Positions 8,754 to 18,320 of a stretch of DNA of 64,000 nt are shown here, piece by piece. Source of the DNA: Clostridium swellfunianum (GTDB taxonomy: Bacteria; Bacillota; Clostridia; Clostridiales; Clostridiaceae); the NCBI RefSeq assembly GCF_023656515.1, contig NZ_JAMOFV010000006.1, positions 4,667,735-4,731,734 of the forward strand, given 5' to 3'. The notes under the pieces are model-generated. The model worked only from the letters and a program-made list of their open reading frames with translations. It made no database searches and was not told the origin of the DNA. The number at the start of each line of letters is the position of its first letter. Position 1 is the first letter of the stretch. Position numbers and translations under genes: made by a program.

Positions 8754-9311
8754 TTGACTTCTAAAAAATATTTTGAAATGTTCTATTCTTTCTTTAAAAT
8801 TGGTGCCTTTACTATAGGTGGTGGATATGCCATGATACCGCTTATTGAAAAGGAAGTTGTAGATAAAAAGCAATGGGTTAGCCGTGAGGATTTTTTAGAC
8901 ATGCTTGCTTTAGCTCAGTCTGCGCCTGGGCCTATCGCTATTAATACTGCTGTGTTTGTTGGTTATAAGATGGCTGGAATTCCTGGAATGATTTTTACCG
9001 TACTAGGCTCTGTACTGCCTTCCTTTTTAATTATCTTAATTGTTGCAGCTTTTTTTGCTGGAATTAAAGATAATCAAGGGGTTGAAAGAGCTTTTAAAGG
9101 AATACGACCTGCAGTTGTTGCACTTATAGCTGCTCCAGTTATAAGACTTGGGCAATCCGCTAAGATTAATAGAAAGACTATAATAATCCCTATTGCAGCT
9201 GCAGCTCTTGTAGCTTTTTTAAAGATTACTGCTGTGTACATAATCCTTGCTGCTGCAGTGTTAGGAATACTTTATGGAAAGCTTCAAGAAAAGCAAAAGG
9301 AGGGAAAATAA
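8754..9311 (+). CDS. chromate transporter, N-terminal-type subunit (CHR domain)
   Basis: A 185-residue membrane protein with one CHR domain: the early motif FFKIGAFTIGGGYAMIPLIEKEV, then AQSAPGPIAINTAVFVGYKMAG. It is a short-chain CHR protein that works as a heteromeric pair with the next gene. Starts with TTG at 8754 behind GGGGTG. The next gene starts directly after the stop codon. Short-chain CHR pairs export chromate in Bacillus subtilis (YwrA/YwrB type), but many have no proven substrate. Confidence 0.88.
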   Translation: MTSKKYFEMFYSFFKIGAFTIGGGYAMIPLIEKEVVDKKQWVSREDFLDMLALAQSAPGPIAINTAVFVGYKMAGIPGMIFTVLGSVLPSFLIILIVAAFFAGIKDNQGVERAFKGIRPAVVALIAAPVIRLGQSAKINRKTIIIPIAAAALVAFLKITAVYIILAAAVLGILYGKLQEKQKEGK

Positions 9312-9830
9312 ATGGTACTTTTAGATATTTTTATTACCTTCTTTAAAATAGGCTTGTTCAGTTTTGGCGGCGGCTATGCAATGCTTCCTCTAATACAGCA
9401 GGAGGTTACCATAGCACATGCTTGGATAACAACTACTGAATTTATAGATATTGTTGCAATATCTCAGATTACACCGGGACCAATTGCTATAAACTCAGCC
9501 ACCTACATAGGCTTTAAAGTAGCAGGCATAATTGGTTCTACCGTTGCAACTCTTGGTGTAATTATGCCTTCTGTTATTATAATGATTATTATCTCCAGAT
9601 TCTTCATCAAATTTAAAAACAACAAATACGTTGAATATGCCTTTCTAGGCTTAAGACCAACTACAGTCGGTCTAGTAGCAGCTGCTGCAATACTTGTAGC
9701 CTACGGTTCCTTTATAGACTACAAAAGCATCATAATATTTGCACTAGCCTTCTTCGCCTCCTACAAATACAAAATTGACCCAATCCTTTTAACTATCCTC
9801 TCAGGAATTGCAGGTTACATACTTTACTAG
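9312..9830 (+). CDS. chromate transporter, second short-chain CHR subunit
   Basis: A 172-residue membrane protein homologous to the preceding one (FFKIGLFSFGGGYAMLPLIQQEV; ISQITPGPIAINSATYIGFKVAG). Its ATG follows the upstream stop with no gap, and the AGGAGG ribosome site is inside the upstream gene, so the pair is translationally coupled and should assemble as an antiparallel heterodimer. The giant-hairpin element at 9831 begins right after its stop. Confidence 0.88.
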   Translation: MVLLDIFITFFKIGLFSFGGGYAMLPLIQQEVTIAHAWITTTEFIDIVAISQITPGPIAINSATYIGFKVAGIIGSTVATLGVIMPSVIIMIIISRFFIKFKNNKYVEYAFLGLRPTTVGLVAAAAILVAYGSFIDYKSIIIFALAFFASYKYKIDPILLTILSGIAGYILY

Positions 9831-10104
9831 GAGTAACTTGTTGTACTAGTTACTTCTATAATCTCCGCGAGAAGGTATAAAAAATGCTGTATGAGCTGTT
9901 CGCTTCACATGAAGTTCTAAGGCTCAGAGTAGACATAAACCAAGTGTTTTCGTAAAACTTGCTTCGCTTCAAACAAACGAACAACACTAAGATTTATGCC
10001 TACTCCTTCGCCAAGAACTTCTAGTTGTTTGCTCAATGCTCATTTCGCATATTTTATACCTTCTCGCTGGGTTAGGCTTTAACTAGCACAGCAGGTTAAG
10101 TAGC
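9831..10104. repeat. giant-hairpin element E1 (short-tip form)
   Basis: An imperfect palindrome of about 270 bp starting right at the chrA-type stop codon. Arms carry GCGAGAAGGTATAAAA at 9869-9885 and its complement at 10055-10071. Further in, GTTCTAAGGCT on one arm faces a complement of GTTCTTGGCGAAG on the other, a conserved mismatch. The tip holds AAGTGTTTTCG and CGAACAACACTAAG. Both arms match the element at 54771-55108 over roughly 100 bases each. It lacks the branched tip found in the long-form copies. It could act as a terminator for the chromate operon. Confidence 0.75.
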
Positions 10105-10147
10105 AAAAATATATCCAATGCTATCCTTCATCAACCCAAGTTGCAAA

Positions 10148-10470
10148 AACTGCAATTGGGTGTAGCTGCTGAAGTTAGCTAAAATATATAAGATTTGTGA
10201 AATGAGCATTGAGCGAGTACTAGAAGCTCTTAGCGAAGAAATCGGCATAAAACCTTAGTGTTGTTCGTTTGTCTGAGGTACGAGGTTAAAAGCCTAAATG
10301 GCTTTTAACGGGCAACTTAGCCAATGGCAATTGGCGCTCTTAAGTTGCCCCGTGATCACGAAAACACTTGGTTTTATGCCGATTTCAAGCTTAGAGCTTC
10401 TTTTGCAGCGAACCGCTCATAGAATATACTTTATATATCATCGCGTAATTCTCAACTACACCCAAAGCTG
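10148..10470. repeat. giant-hairpin element E2 (long-tip form)
   Basis: An imperfect palindrome with ends TTGGGTGTAG (10156-10165) and CTACACCCAA (10456-10465), lying directly beside E1 and touching the 3' end of the YtoI-like gene. It shares the conserved arm ATGAGCATTGAGCGAG, the stem GGCATAAAACC, the segment CTTAGTGTTGTTCG, and a branched tip with two hairpins (GGTTAAAAGCC/GGCTTTTAAC and GGGCAACTT/AAGTTGCCC). The open frames inside it are artefacts of the palindrome. Confidence 0.75.
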
Positions 10471-10475
10471 CCGCT

Positions 10476-11783
10476 TTATTTTTTCATAACCTTTGCCGAC
10501 ATTAAAGCTTTTGCTATGAGTTCACCTTTATTGTCTGTCATGCTTACTTCTATTTTGCAAAAATTTCGTCCCATATCTATTACTTCAGTAATAATCTCAA
10601 TATGGCTATCCACCTGTACAGGCCTCATAAAGTAGGTAGATATGCTGTCTACAGTTATATTTATATTGTTTCTCTGTCTTAGGGTCATAATCCCCATAGT
10701 TGATAAAAGCATATTTAATGCACTCCAGGACGCTGTTCCAATCGGGTCAAGCATTTCAGGAATTATTTTACCTGAAAAATGCATTCCTTCTCCTCTTTCA
10801 TCAAACTCAAAATTTTTCAGCAACAAGTCTTCTATGGTCTCTCCAACTTGAGGCTGTCTTGATATATATTGAAGCGCTTTTATTACATCATGTCTGCTCA
10901 CAACTCCAATAAGCTTCCTTCCATCTACAACAGGACAAAGCTCAATGCCTTCCCAACCCATTATATGTGCTGTATAAGCAGCTGTGGTTTTTGGAGTTAC
11001 AGTTATAATGTTTTTAGTCATATAGCTGCTTATGAAATCATCATCATCTATATCATTAATAGGCATGTCCTTTAAGGTTATAATTCCTACTACCCTCATT
11101 TCCTTATCAACAACAGGGTATCTTTCATGCTTTGTTTCAGCCACCAGACCCTTCCAATGTGCAATCCTGTCACTATCTGAAAGGTACACAGGTTCTGTTA
11201 TCATAATATCTTCAACTAAGATTATATCCTTCTTAATAAGATTTTCTGACATAGCCTTGTTTATCATTGTTGCAGTAGTAAAGGTATCATAGGTCGTAGA
11301 TATTATAGGCAAGCCTTTTTCATTTGCAAGCTTCTTAATTTCTTCACTGGTGCCAAAGCCCCCTGTTATAAGCACAGCACAATCATTCATTAGCGCCAGC
11401 CTATGTACCTCTTCTCTGTTTCCTGCTATAAGCAGACAATTAGGACTTAAATATTTTGGTATCATATCCAAGGTCATAGCACCTATAATGAACTTATTTA
11501 ATGATTTATGAACTCCATCTCTTCCACCAACTAAAGTACCATCTACTATATTTACAACTTCACCATAGGTAAGAGCTTCTATGCTCTTTTTTTCTACCTT
11601 TTCTACTCTAACGGTTCCAACTCTAGGTATAGTAGTAACTATGCCCATAGTATCACAATCTTTGATGGCTCTGTAGGCAGTACCATCGCTAACCCCCAAA
11701 TCATTAGCAATACTTCTAACAGAAATCTTTGCACCGACCTCTAGTGAAAGTATATGCTTAATGATATCCTCGTGCTTTGACAT
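10476..11783 (-). CDS. YtoI-like regulator: HTH, DRTGG, paired CBS and hotdog thioesterase-like domains
   Basis: A 435-residue multidomain protein with the same order as Bacillus YtoI: a winged helix-turn-helix at about 10-60 (VRSIANDLGVSDGTAYRAIK), a DRTGG domain at about 70-185, two CBS motifs at about 195-310, and a C-terminal hotdog fold at about 325-435. CBS pairs usually bind adenine nucleotides and the hotdog part resembles acyl-CoA thioesterases, so it may sense nucleotides or acyl-CoA and act on DNA. Its physiological role is unknown. It follows whiA by 3 bases, with GAGGGG inside the whiA end, so it belongs to the rapZ-yvcK-whiA operon. Confidence 0.85.
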   Translation of the reverse strand: MSKHEDIIKHILSLEVGAKISVRSIANDLGVSDGTAYRAIKDCDTMGIVTTIPRVGTVRVEKVEKKSIEALTYGEVVNIVDGTLVGGRDGVHKSLNKFIIGAMTLDMIPKYLSPNCLLIAGNREEVHRLALMNDCAVLITGGFGTSEEIKKLANEKGLPIISTTYDTFTTATMINKAMSENLIKKDIILVEDIMITEPVYLSDSDRIAHWKGLVAETKHERYPVVDKEMRVVGIITLKDMPINDIDDDDFISSYMTKNIITVTPKTTAAYTAHIMGWEGIELCPVVDGRKLIGVVSRHDVIKALQYISRQPQVGETIEDLLLKNFEFDERGEGMHFSGKIIPEMLDPIGTASWSALNMLLSTMGIMTLRQRNNINITVDSISTYFMRPVQVDSHIEIITEVIDMGRNFCKIEVSMTDNKGELIAKALMSAKVMKK

Positions 11784-11786
11784 ATG

Positions 11787-12740
11787 CTATAGCCCCTCTT
11801 TCCTTAGCTCATCAGCTATCTTTTCAATTCGCCTTAGTCTGTGGTTAACTCCAGACTTTCCAACAGGAGGACTTAGTAAATCTCCAAGCTCCTTTAAAGA
11901 TTCATCTGGATACATAAGCCTGAGCTCTGCAATTTCTCTCAAGTTTTTAGGAAGCCTCTGAAGGCCTATCTCATTTTGTATAAGTTTTATGCTTTCAACC
12001 TGTCTTATTGCAGCATTGACAGTCTTGCTTAAGTTTGCAGTTTCACAGTTTACAAGTCTGTTTACATTATTCCTCATCTCTTTCATTATTCTAACGTTCT
12101 CAAGCTCTAAGAGTGAGGAGTGAGCACCTATTATATTCAAAAGATCTACAATCTGCTCGCCTTCTTTTATATAAACAATATAGCTTCCTTTTCTTTGTAT
12201 TACCTTTGAAGAAATGCTGTAGCTGTTTATAATCTTGCTTAGCTGCTCAGCATATTCCTCGTGATGAGTTACAAACTCAAGATGATAGGTTTTTTCCGGG
12301 TTGCTTATGCTGCCGCCTCCAAGAAAAGAACCTCTTATATAAGCCTTTTTGCATTCATCATTTTTTAGAAGCTCCATAGGAATTCCATAATCCAAGGATA
12401 TAATTCCCTCACTGCTGCTTAGAACTCCCATTTCCTTCAAAAGACTTCTAACTCCCATATCCTCAGATATAACAACCATGTATATATTATTCTTTTTAAA
12501 GGAGTTGCCCTTTTTTACAAGAAGCTTTGTATGGATATTAAAATATTGCTTTAAAAGCTTGAACATCCTTCTTGCTATAGATGGATTTTCAGTTGTAACT
12601 CTAAAGCTAAGCTGCTTGTTTCCACCTAAGGATAAGGTTCCACTGACCTTCATAACCGCAGCTAATTCTGACTTTGCTTCCTCTCTTGTGAGCTCTCCTA
12701 TTCTGCAAACCTCACCTTTTACCTTTGCTGAAAATGACAT
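11787..12740 (-). CDS. whiA: WhiA-family DNA-binding protein
   Basis: A 317-residue protein with a degenerate LAGLIDADG homing-endonuclease fold in the N-terminal two thirds (KAYIRGSFLGGGSISNP near residue 130) and a C-terminal helix-turn-helix (LPKNLREIAELRLMYPDESLKELGDLL...GKSGVNHRLRRI). WhiA controls sporulation genes in Streptomyces and affects division and chromosome segregation in Bacillus. The order rapZ-yvcK-whiA is conserved across Firmicutes and supports the call. Confidence 0.96.
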   Translation of the reverse strand: MSFSAKVKGEVCRIGELTREEAKSELAAVMKVSGTLSLGGNKQLSFRVTTENPSIARRMFKLLKQYFNIHTKLLVKKGNSFKKNNIYMVVISEDMGVRSLLKEMGVLSSSEGIISLDYGIPMELLKNDECKKAYIRGSFLGGGSISNPEKTYHLEFVTHHEEYAEQLSKIINSYSISSKVIQRKGSYIVYIKEGEQIVDLLNIIGAHSSLLELENVRIMKEMRNNVNRLVNCETANLSKTVNAAIRQVESIKLIQNEIGLQRLPKNLREIAELRLMYPDESLKELGDLLSPPVGKSGVNHRLRRIEKIADELRKEGL

Positions 12741-12744
12741 AATC

Positions 12745-14076
12745 TTATTTTCCTCTGCTTTCCTTCAGTCTTTCAGATAAATAGAAGTATTCTATAATCT
12801 TCTTTCTATCAAATAGGAGCTTCTTATCCATAATGGTCTCAATAAGTATTGCTGCAAGCTTTTCAGGATCATGCCTTACAAGACCATTTTTAGTGCTGAC
12901 AAAATCTCCCTCTATAATCTTTACATTCATAGCTTCAACTTCTTTTTCATCAATAGTAACCAGCTTTGAATGTTCCTCTAAATACCGTTCTTCAAGCTGC
13001 TTGCTTATTCTTCCTACATTAACTACTACATAATCTATTATTTCAGCACCACCGTGCTTAATTATCGCCTTTATATGATCTTCAACTCCAAAGTCATCTG
13101 TTTCACCAGGTTGTGTCATTACATTAGCTACATATATTTTTACTGCTTTAGTTTTTTGGACTGCCTTAGCTATATCTTCAACTAAAAGATTAGGTATTAC
13201 ACTGGTATAAAGGCTTCCTGGTCCAAGTATTATGGCATCTGCTTCTTTTATAGCCTGCACAGCTTCACGTAGTGGTCTGGCATTGCCAGGTTCAAGAAAA
13301 ACTCTATCTATAGGGCTCTTATTTTCATATACACTATCAGGAATTTTCGATTCCCCTTCAACAATAACACCATTCTTAAGCTTTGCTTTTAAAATTACAT
13401 TGTCTAAGGTAACAGGCAGAACCTTTCCTGTTACAGCAAGTACTGAACTCATCTTTTGCACTGCTTCTTCAAAGTTACTTGATATTCCATCCATTGCGGC
13501 TAAAAAAAGATTTCCAAAGCTTTGATTTTCAAGCCTTCCACTTTTAAACCTGTATTGCAGCAGCTGTTCCATTAAAGGCTCTGTATCTGCAAGTGCAAGT
13601 ATGCAGTTTCTTATATCTCCAGGAGGAAGAATTCCAAGATCCTGTCTTAAGTCCCCAGAACCCCCTCCATCATCAGCAACAGTAACAACAGCTGTTATAT
13701 TTGAGGTATAGTGCTTTAAACCTCTAAGCATGGTGGAAAGTCCTGTTCCACCTCCGATAACAACTATTTTAGGTCCCTTTACTAAAAGCCTTTTTTCGTA
13801 TATTAGGTTTTCAAGCTTTCTAGAGTCTAGAGATACATTTATATAACCCTTGTTTATAAGAAATATAAAGGAACGCATTCCTTGATTCACAGCAAGATAA
13901 AGCACAAAAGTGCCTGCTGCTATTAAGAATACATAAAAGGATATATAGTATATGCTGTACAACTTATGCTGAACCCACTCCACAAGTCCAAAGGCTATCA
14001 TTAGAACACCTAAGGCGCCAAGCAAAATCCACCTCTTTACCCTAATGCCTGGCTTTAGCCAATCCATTGACTTCAT
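12745..14076 (-). CDS. yvcK: gluconeogenesis/morphogenesis factor YvcK (CofD-like, UDP-sugar binding)
   Basis: A 443-residue protein. Two membrane segments occupy about residues 15-70, an extension seen in clostridial members; the CofD-like domain starts at about 100 with [16 protein letters not shown] and [12 protein letters not shown], the nucleotide/UDP-sugar binding loops. YvcK is needed for growth on gluconeogenic carbon sources and normal cell-wall synthesis in Bacillus. The start overlaps the rapZ stop (ATGA), which indicates coupling. Confidence 0.95.
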   Translation of the reverse strand: MKSMDWLKPGIRVKRWILLGALGVLMIAFGLVEWVQHKLYSIYYISFYVFLIAAGTFVLYLAVNQGMRSFIFLINKGYINVSLDSRKLENLIYEKRLLVKGPKIVVIGGGTGLSTMLRGLKHYTSNITAVVTVADDGGGSGDLRQDLGILPPGDIRNCILALADTEPLMEQLLQYRFKSGRLENQSFGNLFLAAMDGISSNFEEAVQKMSSVLAVTGKVLPVTLDNVILKAKLKNGVIVEGESKIPDSVYENKSPIDRVFLEPGNARPLREAVQAIKEADAIILGPGSLYTSVIPNLLVEDIAKAVQKTKAVKIYVANVMTQPGETDDFGVEDHIKAIIKHGGAEIIDYVVVNVGRISKQLEERYLEEHSKLVTIDEKEVEAMNVKIIEGDFVSTKNGLVRHDPEKLAAILIETIMDKKLLFDRKKIIEYFYLSERLKESRGK

Positions 14077-14957
14077 AGCTTAACCCCACCCTTATTTATA
14101 TCTTCATGGATATCTCTATGGTCTATATTAACCTTATAGCCGCAATTTTGAAGTCTTTGATAGGTTTCATTTGCTATAGACACAGAGCGATGTCTTCCAC
14201 CTGTACAGCCAATTGATATTATAAGCTGTCTCTTGCCTTCTTTTAGATAATGAGGAAATAAAAAGGTAACCATATCTAAAAGCTTATCTGTAAAAATATT
14301 AGTCTCCTCAAAGCTGAATACATAATCCTTTACAGGCTTATCATTTCCTGAAAAAGGCTTAAGCTCTGGAATATAAAAAGGGTTTGGTAAAAATCTTACG
14401 TCAAATACCAAATCTGAGTCTACAGGGATTCCATATTTAAAGCCAAAGGAAAGCACTGTTACCATAAGCTCATTTTCAATTTGTCCTTCCTCTGAATAAA
14501 TTGCTGTAAGCTTATCCCTAAGCTCTCTCGTTGAAAGCTTTGTTGTATCTATAATATTGTTAGCCCTGTCCTTAACTTCCTTAAGTCTGTTTCTTTCCAT
14601 AGTTATTCCATTTAATATTCTTCCATCTGGAGCTAATGGATGTTTTCTTCTGGACTCCTTAAATCTCTTTATAAGAGTTTCATCGTTGGCATCAAGGAAT
14701 AGTATTTCATACTTAAAGCCTTGATCATTAAAATATTTTAAACTCTCAAACAAATCGTCGAAGAATTTTCCACCTCGAATATCTATAACTAAAGCAATCT
14801 TATCTATTTTACCATCTGTTTGTGAACATGCATCTGCAAACTTTGGAATTAAAGTTGCAGGCAGATTATCTACACAAAAGTATCCCAAATCCTCTAGGCA
14901 GCGTATTGCCTGACTTTTTCCCGCACCTGATAAACCGGTTATTATAACAAATCTCAT
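14073..14957 (-). CDS. rapZ: RapZ/YvcJ nucleotide-binding protein
   Basis: A 294-residue P-loop protein. Walker A is GLSGAGKS at residues 8-15; the C-terminal half has [15 protein letters not shown] and the [11 protein letters not shown] signature. RapZ-family proteins bind nucleotides, regulate glmS-related RNAs in enterobacteria and affect competence in Bacillus. The open frame extends 23 codons upstream, but AAGGAGG is positioned for the ATG at 14957, and the family begins [11 protein letters not shown], so the shorter form is chosen. Confidence 0.95.
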   Translation of the reverse strand: MRFVIITGLSGAGKSQAIRCLEDLGYFCVDNLPATLIPKFADACSQTDGKIDKIALVIDIRGGKFFDDLFESLKYFNDQGFKYEILFLDANDETLIKRFKESRRKHPLAPDGRILNGITMERNRLKEVKDRANNIIDTTKLSTRELRDKLTAIYSEEGQIENELMVTVLSFGFKYGIPVDSDLVFDVRFLPNPFYIPELKPFSGNDKPVKDYVFSFEETNIFTDKLLDMVTFLFPHYLKEGKRQLIISIGCTGGRHRSVSIANETYQRLQNCGYKVNIDHRDIHEDINKGGVKL

Positions 14958-15133
14958 ATAAATCCTCCTTCGAAAAAAGCGAAAAATCACTAGTACAACC
15001 CTTACAGCCTGTTTTTTAAATATCACCTAATAGTAGTACAGTTCTATTCTTATATTATAACACAAATTTTATTTATTCTTAATTATATACTATATCTGTA
15101 TTATTTTATACCGTGTTAATTCATAATCTATTA

Positions 15134-15238
15134 TTTATATAATACAAAAGTTCTAAAATACTAACAATGTCCCAAAAATCCTTAAAAACTGGATATTTTG
15201 TGACATTGCTAGTATAAGAACTTTATTGCATTATATAG
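15134..15238. repeat. nested palindromic MITE, copy A (diverged)
   Basis: About 105 bp with terminal repeats TATAATACAAAAGTTCT and AGAACTTTATTGCATTATA, and an inner palindrome GTCCCAAAAAT... / ...ATTTTGTGAC. Two closer copies lie at 43557-43662 and 59495-59602. No coding capacity. It lies in the spacer between rapZ and hisC. Confidence 0.75.
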
Positions 15239-15292
15239 ATATCATAGAGAAAAGCTATAATTTGGTGCAGAAAATGAAAATTTTTCAAAAAT

Positions 15293-15317
15293 AAAGCGTG
15301 ATTATACACCACGCTTT
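15293..15317 (-). terminator. rho-independent terminator after hisC
   Basis: AAAGCGTG pairs with CACGCTTT around a 9-base loop, followed on the minus strand by TTTATTTTTG, 12 bases beyond the hisC stop. It separates the uvrC-hisC group from rapZ. Confidence 0.8.
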
Positions 15318-15328
15318 AATGATTATTT

Positions 15329-16441
15329 TTAGTTTGCTACCTCAAGAGCCTGCTCATTTAGTATTTCTGTCAAAGCTTTGATTAATGCCTTGTTTTGCTC
15401 TTCAGTTCCAATGGTGATTCTCATCCAACCTGGCATTCCCAGCAGGTATCCTGGTCTTATAATAATCCCTCTTTTTAAGAGTTCATTGAATACTAACTTA
15501 TCATCTAATTTTGAAGCTGCCATGATAAAATTAGCATTTGTTTCAATATAATCTAGGCCAAGTCTTTTAAACTCAATATACAATTTTTCTTTTTCCTGCC
15601 TGTTAGTTTCGTATACAAGCTGTAGGTATTCATTATCCTTTAATGCTGCAACAGCAGCCTTTTGTGCAAAGAGATTTACGTCGAAGGGGCCTATGACGGT
15701 GTTAAGATAATTTGTGAATTCTTCATTTGCTATTCCGTAGCCGCATCTTAAGCTTGCTAGGCCATAAGCCTTTGAGAAGGTTCGAAGGATTATAAGATTT
15801 GGATATTTGTCTAAAAGTGAAATTGAATCTGGATATTGATCATCAGTTACGTATTCGATATAAGCTTCATCCATTATAAAGATAACGTTTTCAGGAATCC
15901 TGCTTATTATGCGCTCCAAATCCTCTTTTCTAAATATTGTGCCTGTAGGATTATTTGGATTGCAAAACCATATTATTTTTGTCTTAGCAGTTATGCTGTC
16001 TACCATTTTATCTACGTCCAGACCGTGATTTTTCATTGGTACAAAAACTGATTTTCCCCCCATTAGTTTTGTACCAGCATCATAGCGGGAAAAAGTTACC
16101 TCTGCCATAATGCTTTCATCCCCTGGACTAATAAAAGTGCTGCAGATTGCTCTGATTAAGAGGTCTGAGCCTGTACCGCAAAATACTTGACTTGATTTTA
16201 CTGCCAGTTTTTTTGCTATTGTTTCTTTAAGTTCATAATTTGATGCATCAGGGTACAAGCATGCTTCTTCAATAGCTTCTTTTAAAGCTTGCTTTACCTT
16301 TGGAGAACAACCCAATGGGTTTTCATTGGATGCCAGCTTTATAACCTCTGTAAGGCCTAGTTCTCTTTTGACCTCGCTAATAGGCTTGCCAGCAACATAC
16401 CTCTCCAATCCCAAGACCTCTTCCCTGATACAATACCCCAT
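15329..16441 (-). CDS. hisC: histidinol-phosphate aminotransferase-like PLP enzyme
   Basis: A 370-residue fold-type I aminotransferase. Visible features: SNENPLGCSP near the N-terminus, WFCNPNNPTGTIF in the middle, and the PLP-lysine motif RTFSKAYGLASLRCGYG. It matches HisC, which transaminates histidinol phosphate; solo HisC-like enzymes outside a his operon may also act on aromatic amino acids. The open frame could extend 30 codons further, but GGGGG is spaced for the ATG at 16441 and the family starts there. It follows murB, separated by a repeat-rich spacer. Confidence 0.85.
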   Translation of the reverse strand: MGYCIREEVLGLERYVAGKPISEVKRELGLTEVIKLASNENPLGCSPKVKQALKEAIEEACLYPDASNYELKETIAKKLAVKSSQVFCGTGSDLLIRAICSTFISPGDESIMAEVTFSRYDAGTKLMGGKSVFVPMKNHGLDVDKMVDSITAKTKIIWFCNPNNPTGTIFRKEDLERIISRIPENVIFIMDEAYIEYVTDDQYPDSISLLDKYPNLIILRTFSKAYGLASLRCGYGIANEEFTNYLNTVIGPFDVNLFAQKAAVAALKDNEYLQLVYETNRQEKEKLYIEFKRLGLDYIETNANFIMAASKLDDKLVFNELLKRGIIIRPGYLLGMPGWMRITIGTEEQNKALIKALTEILNEQALEVAN

Positions 16442-16469
16442 AAAAATTCCCCCATTCATAAAATATAAT

Positions 16470-16566
16470 GAACAATTGACAATTGAGAATTGAGAATAAT
16501 AGTTGAAAATCCCCTGAGGGATTTTCTGCATTTATTGCCAATTGTTAATTGTCAATTGTTAATTGA
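16470..16566. repeat. nested inverted repeat in the murB-hisC spacer
   Basis: Runs of the motif CAATTGACAATTGAGAATTG on the left face ATTGTTAATTGTCAATTG on the right. Inside lies a perfect hairpin GAAAATCCC-CTGA-GGGATTTTC (16505-16526). The ATTGACAATT/TTAACAATT motif recurs at 36355-36390 and 61930-61950 and is a dispersed simple repeat in this genome. It may attenuate transcription between murB and hisC. Confidence 0.55.
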
Positions 16567-16567
16567 C

Positions 16568-17482
16568 TTAGTCTTCCCCAATGATTCTAACCTCAGTATC
16601 AAGGTCAATATTATATCTCTCTTTTATGGTATGTTGTACGTGAGCTATTAAATTTAATATATCTGACGCTGTAGCATTGTCCTTATTTATTATAAAGCCT
16701 CCATGCTTTTCAGAAACCTGAGCTCCTCCTAAACTGAAGCCCTTTAACGCACTTTCTTCTATAAGTTTGCCTGTAAAATATCCTTCAGGTCTTTTAAAGG
16801 TGCTGCCTGCTGATGGATACTCAAGAGGCTGTTTATCTTCTCTTTTTTTAGTTAAATCATCTATTCTTTGTTTTATTTTCTCATATTCACCATAAACTAG
16901 CTTAAAAGTTGTTTCCAGCACTGTGTATTCATACTTTTGAATTGCGCTCATTCTGTAACCGAGCTCCAACTCCTCTTTATTTAAAGTTAATAAATTTCCA
17001 CTTTTATCAACAACCAATGAGCTTTCAATAACTTGGCTTATTTCTCCGTTATAAGCACCTGCATTCATGGTTACTGCACCACCTACGGTTCCTGGTATTC
17101 CACAGGCAAATTCAAAACCTGTAAGCTTGTTCTCAAGTGCTGCATCAGACACCTTGCACAAATCAGCACCGCACTGAACTACTATTTTTTCGCCTTCTAC
17201 TGTTATATTATCAAGCTTAGTAAGCTTAACTACTATTCCCCTAAGCCCGCCATCTCTAACTAATAAATTTGAACCCTTGCCCACTATGTAATATGGTATA
17301 TTGTTCTCATTACACAGCTTTATAACACTTACTACCTGATTATAATTTTGAGGAGTGACCAAAACATCTGCTGGTCCGCCTACCTTGAAGGAAGTATGAT
17401 TTTTCATTGGCTCATCTATTGCTATATTGTTTATATCTAAAATATTATAAAGCTTAGTGCTGAATTCTTTGTATTGATTCAT
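16568..17482 (-). CDS. murB: UDP-N-acetylenolpyruvoylglucosamine reductase
   Basis: A 304-residue type II-like MurB. FAD-binding motifs are [14 protein letters not shown] and [21 protein letters not shown]; the catalytic serine motif is [19 protein letters not shown] near residue 227. It catalyses NADPH-dependent reduction of UDP-GlcNAc-enolpyruvate to UDP-MurNAc in the cytoplasm, an essential peptidoglycan precursor step. AAGGAGATG lies before the ATG at 17482. Confidence 0.97.
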   Translation of the reverse strand: MNQYKEFSTKLYNILDINNIAIDEPMKNHTSFKVGGPADVLVTPQNYNQVVSVIKLCNENNIPYYIVGKGSNLLVRDGGLRGIVVKLTKLDNITVEGEKIVVQCGADLCKVSDAALENKLTGFEFACGIPGTVGGAVTMNAGAYNGEISQVIESSLVVDKSGNLLTLNKEELELGYRMSAIQKYEYTVLETTFKLVYGEYEKIKQRIDDLTKKREDKQPLEYPSAGSTFKRPEGYFTGKLIEESALKGFSLGGAQVSEKHGGFIINKDNATASDILNLIAHVQHTIKERYNIDLDTEVRIIGED

Positions 17483-17542
17483 CGTACATCTCCTTGAAAT
17501 TATTAAAAATACACATTTTAAGTATAATGGATAATATATACT

Positions 17543-18283
17543 TTAATCAAGCTGTAAGTCCTCTAATTTTCCCTTATTTTTCAAATACCTGAGAATTTTA
17601 CCGCTTTTCGTGTTCATTATTAGCTCCTCTGGCATTTCCACTTCCATAAGCAGCTTATGCGCATGTTCGAATTTTCCAATCTGGAAACAGCTGTGTGCAT
17701 CGCTTCCTATGGTTATGCTAACACCATATTCTCTGCAGAGTCTTGCTACCTTTTTACAGGTTTCAAGACTTCCTGCTCTTGAGCCACTCTCAGGAAGAGA
17801 ACTGTTGTTTATTTCAATTAACACCTTGTATTCTTTAGCAGCTTTAACTACTTCTTCTTCATATATAGGAAAAGCTGGATTTCCACAGTGACCAATTATG
17901 TCCACATAAGGATTTTTCATAGCAGCTATCAATGCATTGGTGTTCTTCTCTCTGCTTCCAGGCTCAATGCATACATCATGTAAACTAGCTATTATTATAT
18001 CCATTTTTTTCTGAAGTCTATCAGGAATATCCAAATTTCCATTAAAATCTATTATATTAGCTTCACAGCCCTTAAGTAAAGTTACTCCGTAAATTTGCCT
18101 CGGAAGTACTTTTAGGTTTGAAAAGTAAAATATATGAGGCCCTCCAGGCATCTTAGGGCCGTGGTCTGTAGCTGCAAGTACCTCTATTCCATTATCTGAA
18201 GCGTACTTTATATTTTCCAGCAGAGTGTTATACGCGTGACCACTGGCAACAGTATGGGTATGAGTATCAATCACGTAATTCAT
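17543..18283 (-). CDS. PHP-domain phosphatase (YcdX-like)
   Basis: A 246-residue PHP protein with metal motifs [13 protein letters not shown] (residues 6-18), [11 protein letters not shown], the [13 protein letters not shown] region, GHCGNP and [11 protein letters not shown]. The spacing and the ASGHAY motif match YcdX-type phosphatases rather than histidinol phosphatases. The natural substrate is not established. It sits between uvrC and murB, a position often seen in clostridia. GAAGGGA precedes the ATG. Confidence 0.85.
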   Translation of the reverse strand: MNYVIDTHTHTVASGHAYNTLLENIKYASDNGIEVLAATDHGPKMPGGPHIFYFSNLKVLPRQIYGVTLLKGCEANIIDFNGNLDIPDRLQKKMDIIIASLHDVCIEPGSREKNTNALIAAMKNPYVDIIGHCGNPAFPIYEEEVVKAAKEYKVLIEINNSSLPESGSRAGSLETCKKVARLCREYGVSITIGSDAHSCFQIGKFEHAHKLLMEVEMPEELIMNTKSGKILRYLKNKGKLEDLQLD

Positions 18284-18320
18284 GATGTCCCTTCTTTCGT
18301 TTTCTCATAAAAATAAAAAT

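Noticed and set aside
9831-10475. CRISPR array
   Set aside because: The repeats are palindrome arms in opposite orientation, not short direct repeats with regular spacers; no cas gene is present.
10298-10489. 63-residue plus-strand reading frame
   Set aside because: It lies entirely within the palindrome of E2 and reaches into the opposite-strand gene end; no ribosome site and no protein features.
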